From Psoroptes ovis (Eukaryota > Arthropoda > Arachnida > Sarcoptiformes > Psoroptidae): a stretch of DNA of 64,000 nt. The first letter of the stretch is position 1. Each line of letters opens with the position of its first letter. The DNA lies in NCBI GenBank assembly GCA_002943765.1, contig PQWQ01000005.1:1364001-1428000 (forward strand), read 5' to 3'. The position numbers and the translations under genes are program-made. The notes below the pieces were generated by a model, which worked only from the letters and a program-made list of their open reading frames with translations, ran no database searches and was not told the DNA's origin. Positions 22,339 to 34,589 of this stretch are shown piece by piece.

Positions 22339-24802
22339 ATGGCTAAATCTAAAATACCGATCGCCACCAATTCATCATCATTAAAAAATTCTGCCAATAA
22401 AAAGTCGAATAAAAAGAATAAAAAACAATCAAAAATCATTGATGATGTTGTTGCGGATTCTAATTCCAATGATTTGATCAAGCAAACAACTGGTGAATCG
22501 TCTAATGATGATGTGAATAGTGGTGATAAAAACCCAAATGTTAAAAAGAATAAAAAATTCCATGAAGAGCCAAAATCTTTAAAATCACCAATCATTGAAA
22601 ATGGTGATAATAAACGTGCCATTGATTCATTCGATTCCAATAATAATGTTGATGATGATGCTCACGATGAATGGATATCATCCGTACAAAATTTATTCAT
22701 ATGGCTTATGTCAGCAATCTATTTGTTTGCATTCATTTCATTTTATATGCAAATACGTGGTCTTTATGGTAATAAAGGTGTATTGCCATTACGTTATTTT
22801 GCTGTAAAACACATGGACCCGAATGAAAGTAAATCATTAGATTCGATAAATGCTGCTGCACCATCATTAGTTTGGTACTTGTCATCGACACAAGGTTTAT
22901 CACTGACATCATCACTAGAATTGATTAGCCTTTGTGGTTCGTTAATAGCATTTTTACAATTGATTTTTGATTCATGTCGTACATCGACATTATATCTTAC
23001 ATTATTTATTCTTTATTATTCATGTATGAATGTAAGTAGTTTGAATTTAATTAAAATTCTTTTTAATAATTTTTTTCAAATATTTTTTCAAAAGGTTGGA
23101 CAAACATTTCTTTATTTTCAATGGGACACATTCTTGCTAGAATGTGGCGCATTAACTGTGCTTGTATCGATTCGTTTCACACCAAATGGTTCACGTTCAT
23201 TTTTAAATCGTTTTCGTCCACATCCATCATTAGTGCTATGGACCGTACGATGGTTATTATTTAAATTTATGTTATCGTCTGGTATCGTTAAATTTACGGC
23301 ACGTTGTCCATTATGGTGGTCATTGAGAGCATTAGATGTTCATTTTGAATCACAACCATTGCCAACACCATTAGCATGGTATTTTCATCAATTACCATCA
23401 AATTGGTTACATTTAGCTGTTGTCATACATTTTGTATTCGAAATTATTGTACCATTTATGTTCTTTACACCATTCCGTTCCCTGAAATTATTTGCATTCA
23501 TTACACAAATATTTTTACAAATTGCAATTGCATTGGCTGGAAATTATAATTTTTTCAATCTATTAACAATGGTATTGTGTGTCACATTGCTTGATGATGA
23601 TATGCTAATGCGTAAACATCGAAATAAATCCGAACAACAGCGACAACAATCGAAAAAGAATTCAATTGAATTGTATGTGTTCGGTGCAATTCTTGGAATC
23701 ATTACATATTATACTGTTTATTATTTTAATATTGAAATTGATTGGCAAAATTTAGCCAAAGGACCGACAACAAATGTTAATTTTACATTAGATCAATTCA
23801 ATTTGTTTGTTATTCAAATAATCAATGCTTCAATAATACTCGGAATCATATCATTTATTGCTGTTGCCATTATTGCATTGTACAAATGTTTTACATATGG
23901 TGGAATTATTGGCCGAATTATTCATTTTTTTACCACAATATTTTATATTATTATTTGTTTAATGATATTGCTCGTTTCATTTGTACCGTTAGCTGAATTG
24001 GACACAACTGGACATCATATGCGTACAAATATACCGATAGAATTTCAACGTTGGTATCAAACGGCACAAAAACATCATCTAGTATCGTCTTATGGTCTAT
24101 TCCGTGTAATGACCGGTGATGGTGGTCGACCAGAATTAATAATCGAAGGTTCTGATTATGTTGACAATAATAATAACGGTGATTGGCAACCATACTATTT
24201 TCGTTATAAACCGGTAGATTTATATAAACCGCCATCATTTGTTATACCTCATCAACCACGACTAGATTGGCAAATGTGGTTTGCTGCATTGGATAATTAT
24301 CAAAATAATCCTTGGTTATTACATCTTTGTTATCGTATATTGACTGGTGAATCGGATGTATTGAATCTATTAGATACAGCAAGATTACCGTTCAAGGATA
24401 AACCACCTAAATTTTTGCGAATAAGTCGCTATCTATATAAATATACAGGTTAATTTTGTTTTTGAATTTATTCTAATCTAATTCAAATATTTTTCAATGG
24501 TTTCAATCACAGAATCACGCAATGATCGTGCATGGTGGCGTAAAGTATCGAATCGACATGCATATCTACCAATGGTGACCAAAGATACGTTAGAAAGTGC
24601 ATTAAAATTACTAGAAATGAGTAGAAAAATGTCACCAGCTTTGAAACAAGCACAAAAAGATCATCAATGGTTATGGATGGTGAAATTATTGAATGATTTA
24701 AATAAATTTTTAACCATCAATAATCAATGGTTAACAGTACCGGTAATAATCTATACAATCATGTCGATTGTATTTGTAATAAATTATTTTAAAAAATTCT
24801 AA
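22339..24802 (+). CDS. lipase maturation factor (LMF1/LMF2 family)
   Basis: ER membrane protein that helps secreted lipases fold and dimerise. Exons 22339-23031, 23095-24448 and 24513-24802 join to 778 aa. A Lys/Asn/Ser-rich cytosolic N-terminus (about 110 residues) is followed by multiple membrane helices. Family hallmarks visible are VGQTFLYFQWDTFLLECG, FKFMLSSGIVKFTARCPLWW, the HFESQPLPTPLAWYFHQLP segment, WYQTAQKHHLVSSYGLFRVM, the YFRYKP strand and RLDWQMWFAALDNYQNNPWL followed by the conserved LLHLCYRILTG. The C-terminus has one more helix and ends YFKKF, not a canonical KKxx signal. Intron 1 (23032-23094) is 63 nt with GTAAGT and CAAAAG borders and no in-frame stop, so unspliced translation would insert 21 residues into a conserved junction (CMN|VGQTF). 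Length is slightly above LMF2 (about 700 aa). Confidence 0.93.
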
Positions 24803-24866
24803 ATGAATTATTATTTTTCCCTTTTTTCCTTCAATTATTCTTTAATGAATGATTTTCTTGATTATT

Positions 24867-24872
24867 AATAAA
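24867..24872 (+). terminator. poly(A) signal of LMF gene
   Basis: AATAAA 65 nt after the TAA of the lipase maturation factor, followed by a U/T-rich downstream tract at about 24918-24938. Confidence 0.6.
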
Positions 24873-26047
24873 AAAAATGATTTCATTTTAAATCAAATAT
24901 TTCATATTGGGAAATTTTTTTTTTTTTTTTTTTTTTTGTAATTGTGATTCAATTTTTGAATATCACTTGATTGATAAATGTATTTGTTTATTTGATTGCT
25001 CAATGGTAACGCAATGCGTTCATGTAAAAAGATGAACTTTAATCAACAACAGTAATCGGATATATCGGTGTTCATTTGATGATAAATCATCATGATAATT
25101 TGATGAGCATCATATGAAGATAATTTTGAATATCAATACCGAATCAATCAATCAATCAATCAATCGATGAAAATGCATATTTTGTAAACAAATTGAAATT
25201 CGAATATAAACAAATTGAATAAGAAAAAAAAAATGTTTAAATCGATGAAATCATTTGATTCAATTTTCAATTCAATTCAATTCAAATGCGAACAAAGAAA
25301 TCAAAAATTGCGGTTCTCAAGAACTTTGCCAAGCACAAATGTGATCCGTATCCGATGGCCAAACAAATGCGATTTATATCTAATGTGGCCAAACGACGTA
25401 TATGCGTCAAAGTGGTTGATTTTGTAGTTTTGATTCGATTTCAAATTTAAAGAAAAATAATTTTTGAATTTCAAATTTCAAATCAAATCAAATCAAATCA
25501 AATGATCATCAACAAATTTCATTCACAATGATGATGATAATGATAATAACAATAATAAGTTCATCATTCGTTTATTTATTTTGATTGATTGATTGATTTA
25601 TTTATTTCAATGTGTTGACATATTGGTGGTGTGTTATTATTATCATCGATTTATGTTTATGAAATGATAATCGATTCAAAATATATTTCATATTTTTCAA
25701 ATTTCAGATTAGATATTGATATTGGTTCATGAATTCATGAAACCGCAACAACAACAACAAAAGCAAAGTGAATAAATAAATTGACCGTGAAATCAAAGAT
25801 GGGCGTGAATGGATGGATATATCATTGAATTTGATTAAAATTGATTAAAATTCACCAAATTTCAATCGAATCAAATACGAATTAAGAAATTTTTAATTCG
25901 ATGAAGTCATTTCGAAGCTAACCATCAAACTATAATTTTGTTTGAATTTGACAATTTGCTTTTGTATTCAAAAAAATTTAAATTACGATTTTCAAAAAAA
26001 AATTTATTCATTGATTTCCAAGTAAAAACGAAAACAAAATAATCAAG
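24873..26047. other. intergenic
   Basis: A/T-rich with CAAT repeats (25142-25166) and TCAAA-type repeats near 25485. It includes the 5' flank of the secreted cysteine protein; no clear TATA box. No coding signal. Confidence 0.5.
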
Positions 26048-26650
26048 ATGATCCATCAACAACAACAAACACAAATATTATTATTATCCTTGGTCATTTT
26101 CGGTATCTTTGCCAAAACAGCCAATGGTTTTGTTGAAGATTTTCGTATTGATCCACAATATTTACCAAGACCACAACGTGTACCAGATCCTGAACCTGAA
26201 CCATTAGAACTTAATCTTGGCTATTTGCATCCAAATTGTGAACATATTTGTCGTAATGCACATACATGTAAAAATTTAATACAAATGTTATCGGATGATC
26301 AATTCATTAATTATGATCATAATGTATGTGAATCTGATTCATTATTAATACAACAATGTGTTGCCAATCAACAATATCATCCAACAACGGTGACAAAAAC
26401 ATCATCATCATCATATCGTCAACAATATCGTCGATATTATCGTCATATGTTAATTAATGGCCGACAATCGAATATTAAATATGGTCAATGTCCAATAAGA
26501 TTAGATCAATGTCCACAAGGATATTTACCGAGCGGTTTTGGCAGTGATGAACAATTGCGTAAACGTTGTATACCATTACAACAATGCAAATATTTGTATC
26601 AAATACGTAAACATGTAAACGAAATACATGATGGAATTGATTGGTGTTAA
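26048..26650 (+). CDS. secreted ten-cysteine protein
   Basis: Single-exon 200-aa ORF. It starts MIHQQQQTQILLLSLVIFGI and has a signal peptide likely cut after residues 24-27 (TANG). A Pro/Glu-rich stretch (RVPDPEPEPLEL) follows, then ten cysteines: NCEHIC, HTC, NVC, QQC, GQC, DQC, KRC, QQC and a terminal DWC. The even number suggests disulphides in an extracellular fold. An Arg/Tyr/Gln linker (about residues 118-140) separates two cysteine clusters. The start is the only Met giving a signal peptide. I do not recognise the family; a venom, salivary or cuticle-associated role would be speculation. It converges with the minus-strand paralogue pair downstream. Confidence 0.75.
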   Translation: MIHQQQQTQILLLSLVIFGIFAKTANGFVEDFRIDPQYLPRPQRVPDPEPEPLELNLGYLHPNCEHICRNAHTCKNLIQMLSDDQFINYDHNVCESDSLLIQQCVANQQYHPTTVTKTSSSSYRQQYRRYYRHMLINGRQSNIKYGQCPIRLDQCPQGYLPSGFGSDEQLRKRCIPLQQCKYLYQIRKHVNEIHDGIDWC

Positions 26651-27400
26651 TTGATCGATCAAGAATCAAAATACGTACATGGATGTTCTCATTAAATAAC
26701 TTTGACATAATTTCGAAATAATCAACAATAACAACAGCAACAACAACTAATGAAAACAAATACAGGGAACAAAATTTTTGATCAATTAAAACATAACAAC
26801 AATTATTACAACTTTGATTGATTGATTTAAATTTTAACCATTTGTTTATTTGTTTGCTTGTTTTCACCAGCAAATGTTTGTTATCTCTTATTACCCATCA
26901 TTATTTGATTTGATTTGATTTGATTTTAGCTTTTTTTTGTCCATTATTTTTCTTATTAAACATTTCACACATTTTGAATGATTAAAACAAAAAAAACTAT
27001 TTTGAACATGAAATTTCCAACGATATTTGCAATCAATCATGATCATTGAATGATTGATTGATTGATTGATTGATTTGATTTTTGATTAATGATTTTGATC
27101 GATGACAATGCGTATTCGATTCATTTTTTTTTCATATCATTCGGCAAACATACATTGAATTCAATGTTTTCTTTGTTGATTGATCATTTTCATTTGGCAT
27201 TTGTTTATTTGTTTGAAAAAGAAATTAGGACAAATCTAAGAGCAAAATATGAAACATTTTTTGGAAACTTTTAAAAGTTTTTAACAAAACGAATATATGA
27301 AATATTTATATGAAATTTTCGGAAGAAAAATATTGAGGTTACAGTTTTGAATGATTGATTGTGTCCACAATCATTCAGGAGGGTACCATATTTCGATTGA
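26651..27400. other. intergenic between convergent genes
   Basis: A/T-rich with a (GATT)n tract at about 27047-27075. It contains the 3' ends of both neighbouring transcripts; no coding signal. Confidence 0.5.
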
Positions 27401-27767
27401 TCATCGGCCAGATCGACCTAAACCAAGCGCATCAACATTGATACCATCACGACCTAAACGACGATCTTGATTATAATTGAATAGACCGCTTAATGCATTG
27501 ATATCGAAACCACGTCGACCACGTAAACGTCCTAAACGATCATAATTCAGATTGAATAGTTCGCTTTAAAATCGGGAAAAAAATAATGAATAAATAATAA
27601 ATCAATTTATGAAAACGCACGAACCCGAGACCAACTTGAAAACCATCACGTGATTGTCGAAATATTTGTGCTGAATTCGTTTGAACATTTAAGATTGTGA
27701 TCAAAATGATGATCATTAATACTAATGATGAACACGTTGCTATTATCTTGAAGATTTTGGCTGCCAT
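27401..27767 (-). CDS. small secreted protein, paralogue A
   Basis: Exons 27767-27625 and 27563-27401 with a 61-nt intron give 101 aa. Residues 1-33 are a hydrophobic signal peptide (KIIATCSSLVLMIIILITIL) ending near TNSAQ. The mature part is Arg/Gly/Asn-rich: DGFQVGLG then ELFNLNYDRLGRLRGRRGFD and INALSGLFNYNQDRRLGRDG, ending GLGRSGR. The intron splits a Gly codon in phase 2 exactly as in paralogue B, and the GF-x-x-x-LG / F-x-x-x-YD / NAL-x-GL pattern is shared. It lacks cysteines. Function unknown; the basic Gly-rich mature chain could be a peptide hormone precursor, antimicrobial or structural secretion product. Confidence 0.78.
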
Positions 27768-28545
27768 TCTCTTGAGAAATTGTTCAAATTCTCTTGAAAT
27801 ATTTAAAAAATTCAAATAACATGACAATTATCAATTGAAAATCGGTTTAAATAGCAAAATAACGACATCTTCATCGACGACATTGACAACATTTCCAATT
27901 GATTTACATTGTTATCGTGAATCGGTTGAACAATTGGCAATGAAACGATCGTAAAAAAAACACGTTATTCAATGATTATTGCCGCTTTTCGATTGATGAT
28001 GATTCAATCGCTGATGATTCAATTGATGTAACCCTTTTTCTTTGAAAATTTTCACAAATGTACTCAATGAACATTGATATTATCAATGAATTAATAAATG
28101 ATAATGGTGCAGCACCTGTGAAGGTAATAATTCATTGTCGAATCGATCGAAGGCATTTCAAAGTGTTTGTTTTAATCGAATTATTCAAAACTTCGAATTG
28201 AATTTGAATTGTTACGAGGCATCAATTCAAATTCAATCGTCAATTAAACAATCAATGGATGAATGAATATTTGATTGAATCATCAATCGATCATCAATTA
28301 TTTAATTATTAAATAATCAAATGTTCAATCGAATCATATGATACATTCCTTTGGATTCAATCAAAGATAATTTAAGCGAAACTCTGATTGATTAATTAAT
28401 TAATTTTATTAATTAGTTTTGATCAATTGTCATTGGTGTTTATTCAGAAATATTTATCGATAAATAAATTAAATGTTAAATTTTTTTTCATGAGAATCAT
28501 TCAAAGTTTTGACCTTCTTCTTCTTCTTATTCGCATTGTTCACTG
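27768..28545. other. spacer between paralogues A and B
   Basis: 780 bp of A/T-rich DNA with many ATCAAT/ATTGAT words and no coding signal; it contains the promoter of paralogue A and the 3' end of B. Confidence 0.5.
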
Positions 28546-29005
28546 CTACTTTGAATTTTCATATTTTTCCGAACCAATGCCCAATGATGGCTCATCATCC
28601 GGATCATTATCGTAAATGTATTCAGTATTGTCATCGAATTTTGATGGTGTAATTTTATTATCTTTTCCAGCTTTACCAACACCGAATAAATCTAGTTGAA
28701 GATCAGGTTTTTTTGTTTCGGAATTTTTATCATAACCAAATTTTATCAAACCCATTATTGCATTCATATTGATAAATTTACCATCATTTTTATCATATTT
28801 CATTTGAAATATTGGTCTGTAAATTGATTTGAAAAGCAACAAAATTATTCAGAAATCATCATTGATCATTGATGAACAATAGAGTGACAACATACCCGAG
28901 GTCAATATCGAAACCATTTTCATTCTGTTTATAAAGTTGACCATTGACCAATGTCAAATTGACTATGACAAAGATGATCGCAAGTGATTTGATTGCCGCA
29001 ATCAT
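28546..29005 (-). CDS. small secreted protein, paralogue B
   Basis: Exons 29005-28896 and 28816-28546 with a 79-nt intron give 126 aa. The signal peptide (MIAAIKSLAIIFVIVNLTLV) is cut about at NG|Q22. The mature part reads ENGFDIDLG, then PIFQMKYDKNDGKFINMNAI and MGLIKFGYDKNSETKKPDLQ, LDLFGVGKAG, and a unique acidic tail with EYIYDNDPDDEPSLGIGSEK. It shares with paralogue A the phase-2 intron inside the Gly of (V/D)LG, the YD(R/K) and (N/M)NA(L/I)xGL positions and the LGVG/LGLG ending, but has lost the Arg-rich character. No cysteines. Unknown function. Confidence 0.78.
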
Positions 29006-29638
29006 TTTTTATTCATCAAAAAGGTGCATCAAGAGATAAATCATAAAAATCAATCGTAAAATCAAACGTAAAATGTTTAACCAAAAAAATAATTTAAAAA
29101 AAAAATTTGCCAAATTTCACAACTTACGAATGAAAATATTAATACCTTTTCGAATAATAAATTACTAATAGGTTGCAATCTTATCAATTTCAACATATGT
29201 TGACATCATCGTCATCATGTATTTACATCATCAGACAAACATCAACAAACAAACAAGAACCGGTTCAATTAAATATTCAGAGAGGAAAATGTTTCTCGAA
29301 AGAATTTTCTCGATCAAAAAGAATTAATGAAAACTCTTCCGAGCTATCGACGTCAGTGATCATCATCATCATCATCAAACATGATCAATGTGATTGATCA
29401 TCGCTGCGCATACAAAGATTTCTTTCAACTTCTATTTCTCAATCATCATCATCATCATCATTGATAGTCAATGTCATTCGATTAATATTTTTAGATTTTA
29501 TTCGAAATTTATTCATTAATTCGATTGAATATTTAAATATGTGTTTGTATTTTTTTGTAGAAATTGTATTAATTAAATTATTATTAAATAAATGAAAATG
29601 AATGACCATTTGTTTCATGCATAATTATAATGCATAAA
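29006..29638. other. intergenic
   Basis: Holds the promoter of paralogue B and the 3' flank of the membrane protein gene. (ATC)n tracts at about 29358-29377 and 29442-29461. No gene supported. Confidence 0.5.
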
Positions 29639-31817
29639 TTATGCATCAACTAAATTTGTCATTCCTCTTTGTTTAATTTGATCAATTACTTTTGCATATA
29701 TTGCACATTGTGGTGGCTCATTGTTGTTATCATTGTTGTCATTATTATTTTTACCATTTGACTGTTTCAATATTGAATCGATTATCATTGGTTTTGGTGC
29801 TATTTTTGGCCGTTTATCCGCAACAATTAATGATGATGATGATGATATCGTAGATGATGGTGGTGCTGGTGGTGGTAATGTTGGTGTTGGTGATGATGAA
29901 AGATTTAATTTTTGTCGCAATTTCATCGATACCCAATTCGGTACTAAACGTGGATGATAGGGGTGATTTGGTTCATATACACGTATACGATCACGTATTA
30001 ATGATGAATATCTTGATAATCTATTTTTATTTATTTTATCAATATTATCATCATCATTGTATTGATTGCCATCAACACTATTCAACGATGTTGTCGATTG
30101 ATGATTTAATGGACATTTTTTCAAATCATTTGTGGATGTTTCATGTTCATCACCTTCATCATTTGACTTGATCGATTGTTTTCGTTGTTCTTTTTTCTGT
30201 TGTTGTTGTTTTCGTTCATGTATTTCCAATGCTATTTTAAGCAATTCTTCTTCCAATTCTCTCGTGTAATCTTCATCTGTTTTATCAGAACCATTATCAT
30301 TGGATTGTGTCATTGGTTCAATTGAATCATTTAATCGTTCCATTTCTTCTAGGGTTTCATCTAAACGTTTTAAGACTTCATTTTCTTCATCATTTATTGA
30401 TGATAATTGTGTGTCAGGCGCTGCCGAATTGATTGATGCAGCTAAATTTGTCGATGAACAATACGGACAAATACATCGATGTGCTGGATTACGCTTCGAT
30501 ATTCTTCGTAATTCTTGTTCATCCAATGATTTAGAATCAGCATCAATCGAATTTCGCTTTTCTTCTTTTTTTGTCTCAATCACAATCTGTATAGATTCTC
30601 GGCGTTGTTGATGCTGATCTTGTTCCGATTCAATTGCGGGCTCTGATCCGGCAACTTCGAGTTTTGGTTCATGTTCGGGCTCTGATTCGGCAACTTCGGG
30701 TTTCGGTTCATGTTCGGGCTCCAGTTTAGGTTCGTTCTCTGCTTCAGCCGCACATTCTTGTTCTCTATCCTCAGGTCCAGGTTCAGCTGCCGATACTTGT
30801 TCGGCTTCAGGTTCAGGTAGCTCTGGTTCTTTTGGAATTTCTGGCTCAGATTCTTTCGATTCTGGTTCTGCTGATGATTCTATCATTGCCACCTCAATAA
30901 CTGCATATTCATGGACAGTTTCAGTTGATTTTGGCTCAACTTTTTCATTCAGTGATTCATTTTGGGAATCATCATTCTTATGCTTAACAATTTGTGCATA
31001 CAGAGGTGATTCCTGCGGGTAAAATTGAATTAAATTTATTAGATTATTCTTTCATCAAAATCAAGGCTAAAACTCACCGTTTCAATTGATTGTGATTGAT
31101 TATCATTTGATTGTTTCGATGGAACTTCGATAACTGTTTCAACGATATTAGTTTCATCATCGTTTGCTTTCACAATTATTTCATCATTCGAATCAGGTGT
31201 TGCATTTTCTGTTTGTTCCACTTCACTGATCTAATCATAAGAGAGAAAATTAGTGAAATCATCTCACGGTAATTGGAAAAATTTACCAAATTATTTTGAT
31301 CATCAGAATTTGTTTGATCCGAATCGATAACAATGTTTGTCGTTTCATTCATATGTGATTCCGAAATGATACGAAATTCTGGTTGTTGCTGTTGTTGTTG
31401 TTGTTGTCGCTCGCTATCATTGATCAATTCAATATCCGATACTTGCTGACCATCATCATTTTCAATCAAAAAATCTGGCTTCGGTACCGGTGTCGGGGGC
31501 CGTTCATCACTTTTACTTTTACTTTTTACTTTGATTGCTTTTTCATCTTTTGTTATTTTGGCCATATTACCATTGATTTTGCTTGATTTCAACGCTGATG
31601 ATGATCCTGTTTCAATATCTACATCATCAACATTATCATCACTGTTTCGATGATTATAAATCGAACAATTCAATAGCCAAAGCGATAATCTTACAATCAA
31701 AATTAATAATAAAATTAAACCAAATATTACCAATATTATTGTTAAATAAAGCATAATGTTCGATATGATTGAATCAAATTTATCCTCATCATCATCGTAT
31801 TGATCAAATGTGGACAT
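29639..31817 (-). CDS. single-pass membrane protein with acidic repeat-rich tail
   Basis: Exons 31817-31287, 31230-31078 and 31012-29639 (introns 56 and 65 nt, both phase 0) give 685 aa. An acidic N-terminus (MSTFDQYDDDEDKFD) precedes one transmembrane helix at about residues 21-42, so the long remainder is probably cytosolic. It contains a Gln run (about residues 137-144), a Glu/Pro repeat block (EPEHEPKPEVAESEPEHEPK and variants), a cysteine knuckle HRCICPYCSS, Gln/Lys-rich helix and poly-Asn. Three Tyr motifs of YxxPhi type occur: YAQI (233), YAVI (264) and YAKV (667), possible endocytic or SH2-type sites. No enzymatic domain. I do not recognise the family; it may be an adaptor or scaffold. 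Confidence 0.75.
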
Positions 31818-33792
31818 AATTTATTAAATTATTTTGTTGCATCCACTGTTTGTTGATTTAGAAAATGAAATCATTTACAAAAATGGTTATAAATTGATTC
31901 ACATTGCCAATGTTAATGTTGCTCACTCGAAGAAAACGAAATACAAGAACACACATCCTCAAAGAGCTTTGAAAAAGATTTGAGCAAAATTGAAAGTCAA
32001 TTGGATCATTCATCATCAATAATTATAAAAAAAAATAATGAACTAAATCAATCAATTTTGATTGTATTCAAATCATCATCGATTTGATTGTCTTCACCAG
32101 TTTTTCAAATCAAATCATTTAAATCTTATCAATTTACTCTAATAATTCGAAATCAATGGAATTGCTTTGTCTTCATCCAACATAATCGTCGATTATCATT
32201 AAAAAACAACAATTTTTTTTTCGCACAAATTTACCACCAATGTCTGAATCAAAAGATAATCGTCTTTAACATGTAAAAAAATAGATCCCCAAAAATGTAA
32301 TCAACGCCTCGAAATACCGAATCGATATTTGTTCGACCATCAAAATATTTACCGAACGGAAATTATTTGACGTCAAAAATCACGAAATACCGTACCGTAC
32401 CGATTCATTACTCACAGACACACATTGCTTCTTCATGGTTAAGTTACTCAATGTCAGATTATTTTTTTTATTTGTTGAAAATATGTCGGCCGATTATTAT
32501 CATCAATTGTAATCATAATCTTTGAATGGTGTGTGTGTGTGTTTAAGCTTCTCGGAGCTTCATTTTTTTTTTTTTTTTTTGTTGATTCTTCCGATATTCT
32601 AACCAATCTTTCGATACATTCCATTCGTATTCGCAAAAGCCGATTTGTTCCGTTTGAATGACGTAATACAATCGTTTGCGTGCGTTTATTATGCGAGTGT
32701 CAAATTGCCAAAAAAATGAAAAGAAATGAAATTTACGGTTGTCGATCCGTATTATCCATTGACGGTTATGATGATTATGATTATCTTCGTGTTACAATCG
32801 CTTGATGAAATATGAAAAAATTCTTTTATATTTTCCCTGTAATGGAAAAATTTCATTGAAAAAATTTTCAAAAAATTAAAAAACGAATTTCATTGCTATG
32901 AAGCGCGATGGCGCTTTGAAATTTTTTCATTCAAAAATGCTAAGCAGCGCTAAATCGCTGCCGTTTGCATATGAAAATTAATATGTCGAAGAGAACAGAA
33001 AAAAAAATTTCAAAAATTTCTTTTTACACTTCACTGATACATATTTGACAAATAAATTCAATTGAATTGAATTGAATTCAATTCAAATTGTCATCAAAAA
33101 TTTTTGAAAAATATTTAAAATAATTCAATGATAATATTTTTCCAAACCGAAAATGGATCACAACCAAAAATGGATCAAATGCTATTCTTTTCATACATCT
33201 CTCCCACCACCACCACCACATTTGACAAAAATGATGATGATGATCATTTCGAACAAATGACACCAATGACCATGGGCTATCCGAGTAATGTTCAAAATTG
33301 TCATTTTACAATGTTCAATATATTACAATTTAATTGGATATTATGCTCTTCGATGACGAATATTGACACACCATGATGATATTGGTACCTTGAACACCAT
33401 TTAGGAATTATTACTTTCATGGAGATTGTTTTTGAATTTGCCATTTAGATTTTTCTTCTCCATCAAATGTGTAGGTGGGCATGCTGCTTGTGACAAATTT
33501 AGCTTCAATTTGTATAATGATCGAAATGAATTATTACTCTAAGGACATTGAAAATTTTGCTCAAATTCTTCATTTCGACCAAAGGTTTCTTTGGTCCAAG
33601 ATTATTTGGTCCAAACTTCTTTGTTCCACGCTTCTTAGGTCCATTCATGGGTCCCTTGAAAATCCCTGACAAATAGCCATGAAGTTTTTTTCGCTTGACA
33701 TTTAGCTTCAAAGAATTCAAAATACTTATTGAATGTCTATGAATAAATAAATAAATAATTCAAATAAAAGGGTTAAACAGAGCATAAAGGGT

Positions 33793-33999
33793 TTATAATT
33801 GTAAAGATTTCAAAAAGTTTTTTCGATTTTTTCGTGGTTTCCGAAGAAGTTTCGATTTGAGTTGAGTAGAGATTCCAATGATAATTTGATTACCATTTTC
33901 TAATTCCATCAAATTGTTGTCGTATAAAAAACTTTTATTTTTCATATTCTTCATCCTAATCATTGTCTTGGTCACCTTGAATGAAACAACAATGGTCAA
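33793..33999 (-). CDS. possible small basic secreted peptide, no start codon
   Basis: Minus-strand frame SLFVLLTIVVSFKVTK followed by charged sequence with KNKSFLYDNNLMELENGNQI and a basic end KLLRKPRKNRKNFLKSLQL. The hydrophobic start resembles a signal peptide but has no ATG before the upstream stop, so it may be a decayed gene or begin on another exon. No relative recognised. Confidence 0.22.
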   Translation of the reverse strand: MTIVVSFKVTKTMIRMKNMKNKSFLYDNNLMELENGNQIIIGISTQLKSKLLRKPRKNRKNFLKSLQL

Positions 34000-34354
34000 C
34001 AACACAAACAGTGATCAATCTATCGATTGATCTCAAGCTCGATTATGATCAAAGTCAATTTTTGATGATGACGATAATGATCATTGTCGAATCAATAATT
34101 AAACACATATTGATCAAACACAATTTCTGTGATCAGAATTCGTTTCCGAAATTCAATTCCGTGTCCAGAATTTGCTCAAATTCGGAATACAAAGATGGAA
34201 GATTTGATTTGAAACACCATATAATTATCGTCAATGTGTGAATTATAATTGTAAATTATTATTATTATTATTGTCATGATAAGAATCATGTTACATCGTA
34301 TATGCTTGTATATCTCGGGTTGATAATTTATTTATTCATTATTTTTGCAAACCT

Positions 34355-34513
34355 TTAATCGCTCATGTACGTATATTTGCGATGTTTATTTTTAGCTTTT
34401 GTACTGCTTATCCCGAGCGTAGCACGGGCATTTTCAATTGTTTTCAGATTTTTAACAACAGCCTCAATGGCAATTTTTGTCGCAAAAATTCCGACCATTA
34501 CAACGGTCAACAT
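34355..34513 (-). CDS. possible 52-aa secreted peptide
   Basis: ATG-initiated minus-strand ORF MLTVVMVGIFATKIAIEAVV followed by KNLKTIENARATLGISSTKA and a basic tail ending YTYMSD. The first 15-20 residues look like a signal peptide and the GC content (GCC, GGA, CGT, CTC, GGG codons) is above the flanks. It lies 350 bp upstream of the similar basic frame at 33793-33999, whose hydrophobic start (LLTIVV) is alike. Unknown family. Confidence 0.28.
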   Translation of the reverse strand: MLTVVMVGIFATKIAIEAVVKNLKTIENARATLGISSTKAKNKHRKYTYMSD

Positions 34514-34589
34514 ATAATCATGATTTATTATCATTATTATTATTATCATTGATTATGATCTTGTATCATTTATCGTTATCGCATATTGT

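Noticed and set aside
30893..31012. Possible frameshift at the start of exon 3 of the membrane protein gene
   Set aside because: Careful recount shows four A residues in the homopolymer and an intact phase-0 frame; no frameshift.
33505..33720. Minus ORF with GPKK repeats
   Set aside because: Arises from a short imperfect tandem repeat (TTTGGTCCAA-type, about 33580-33640), with no other coding evidence.
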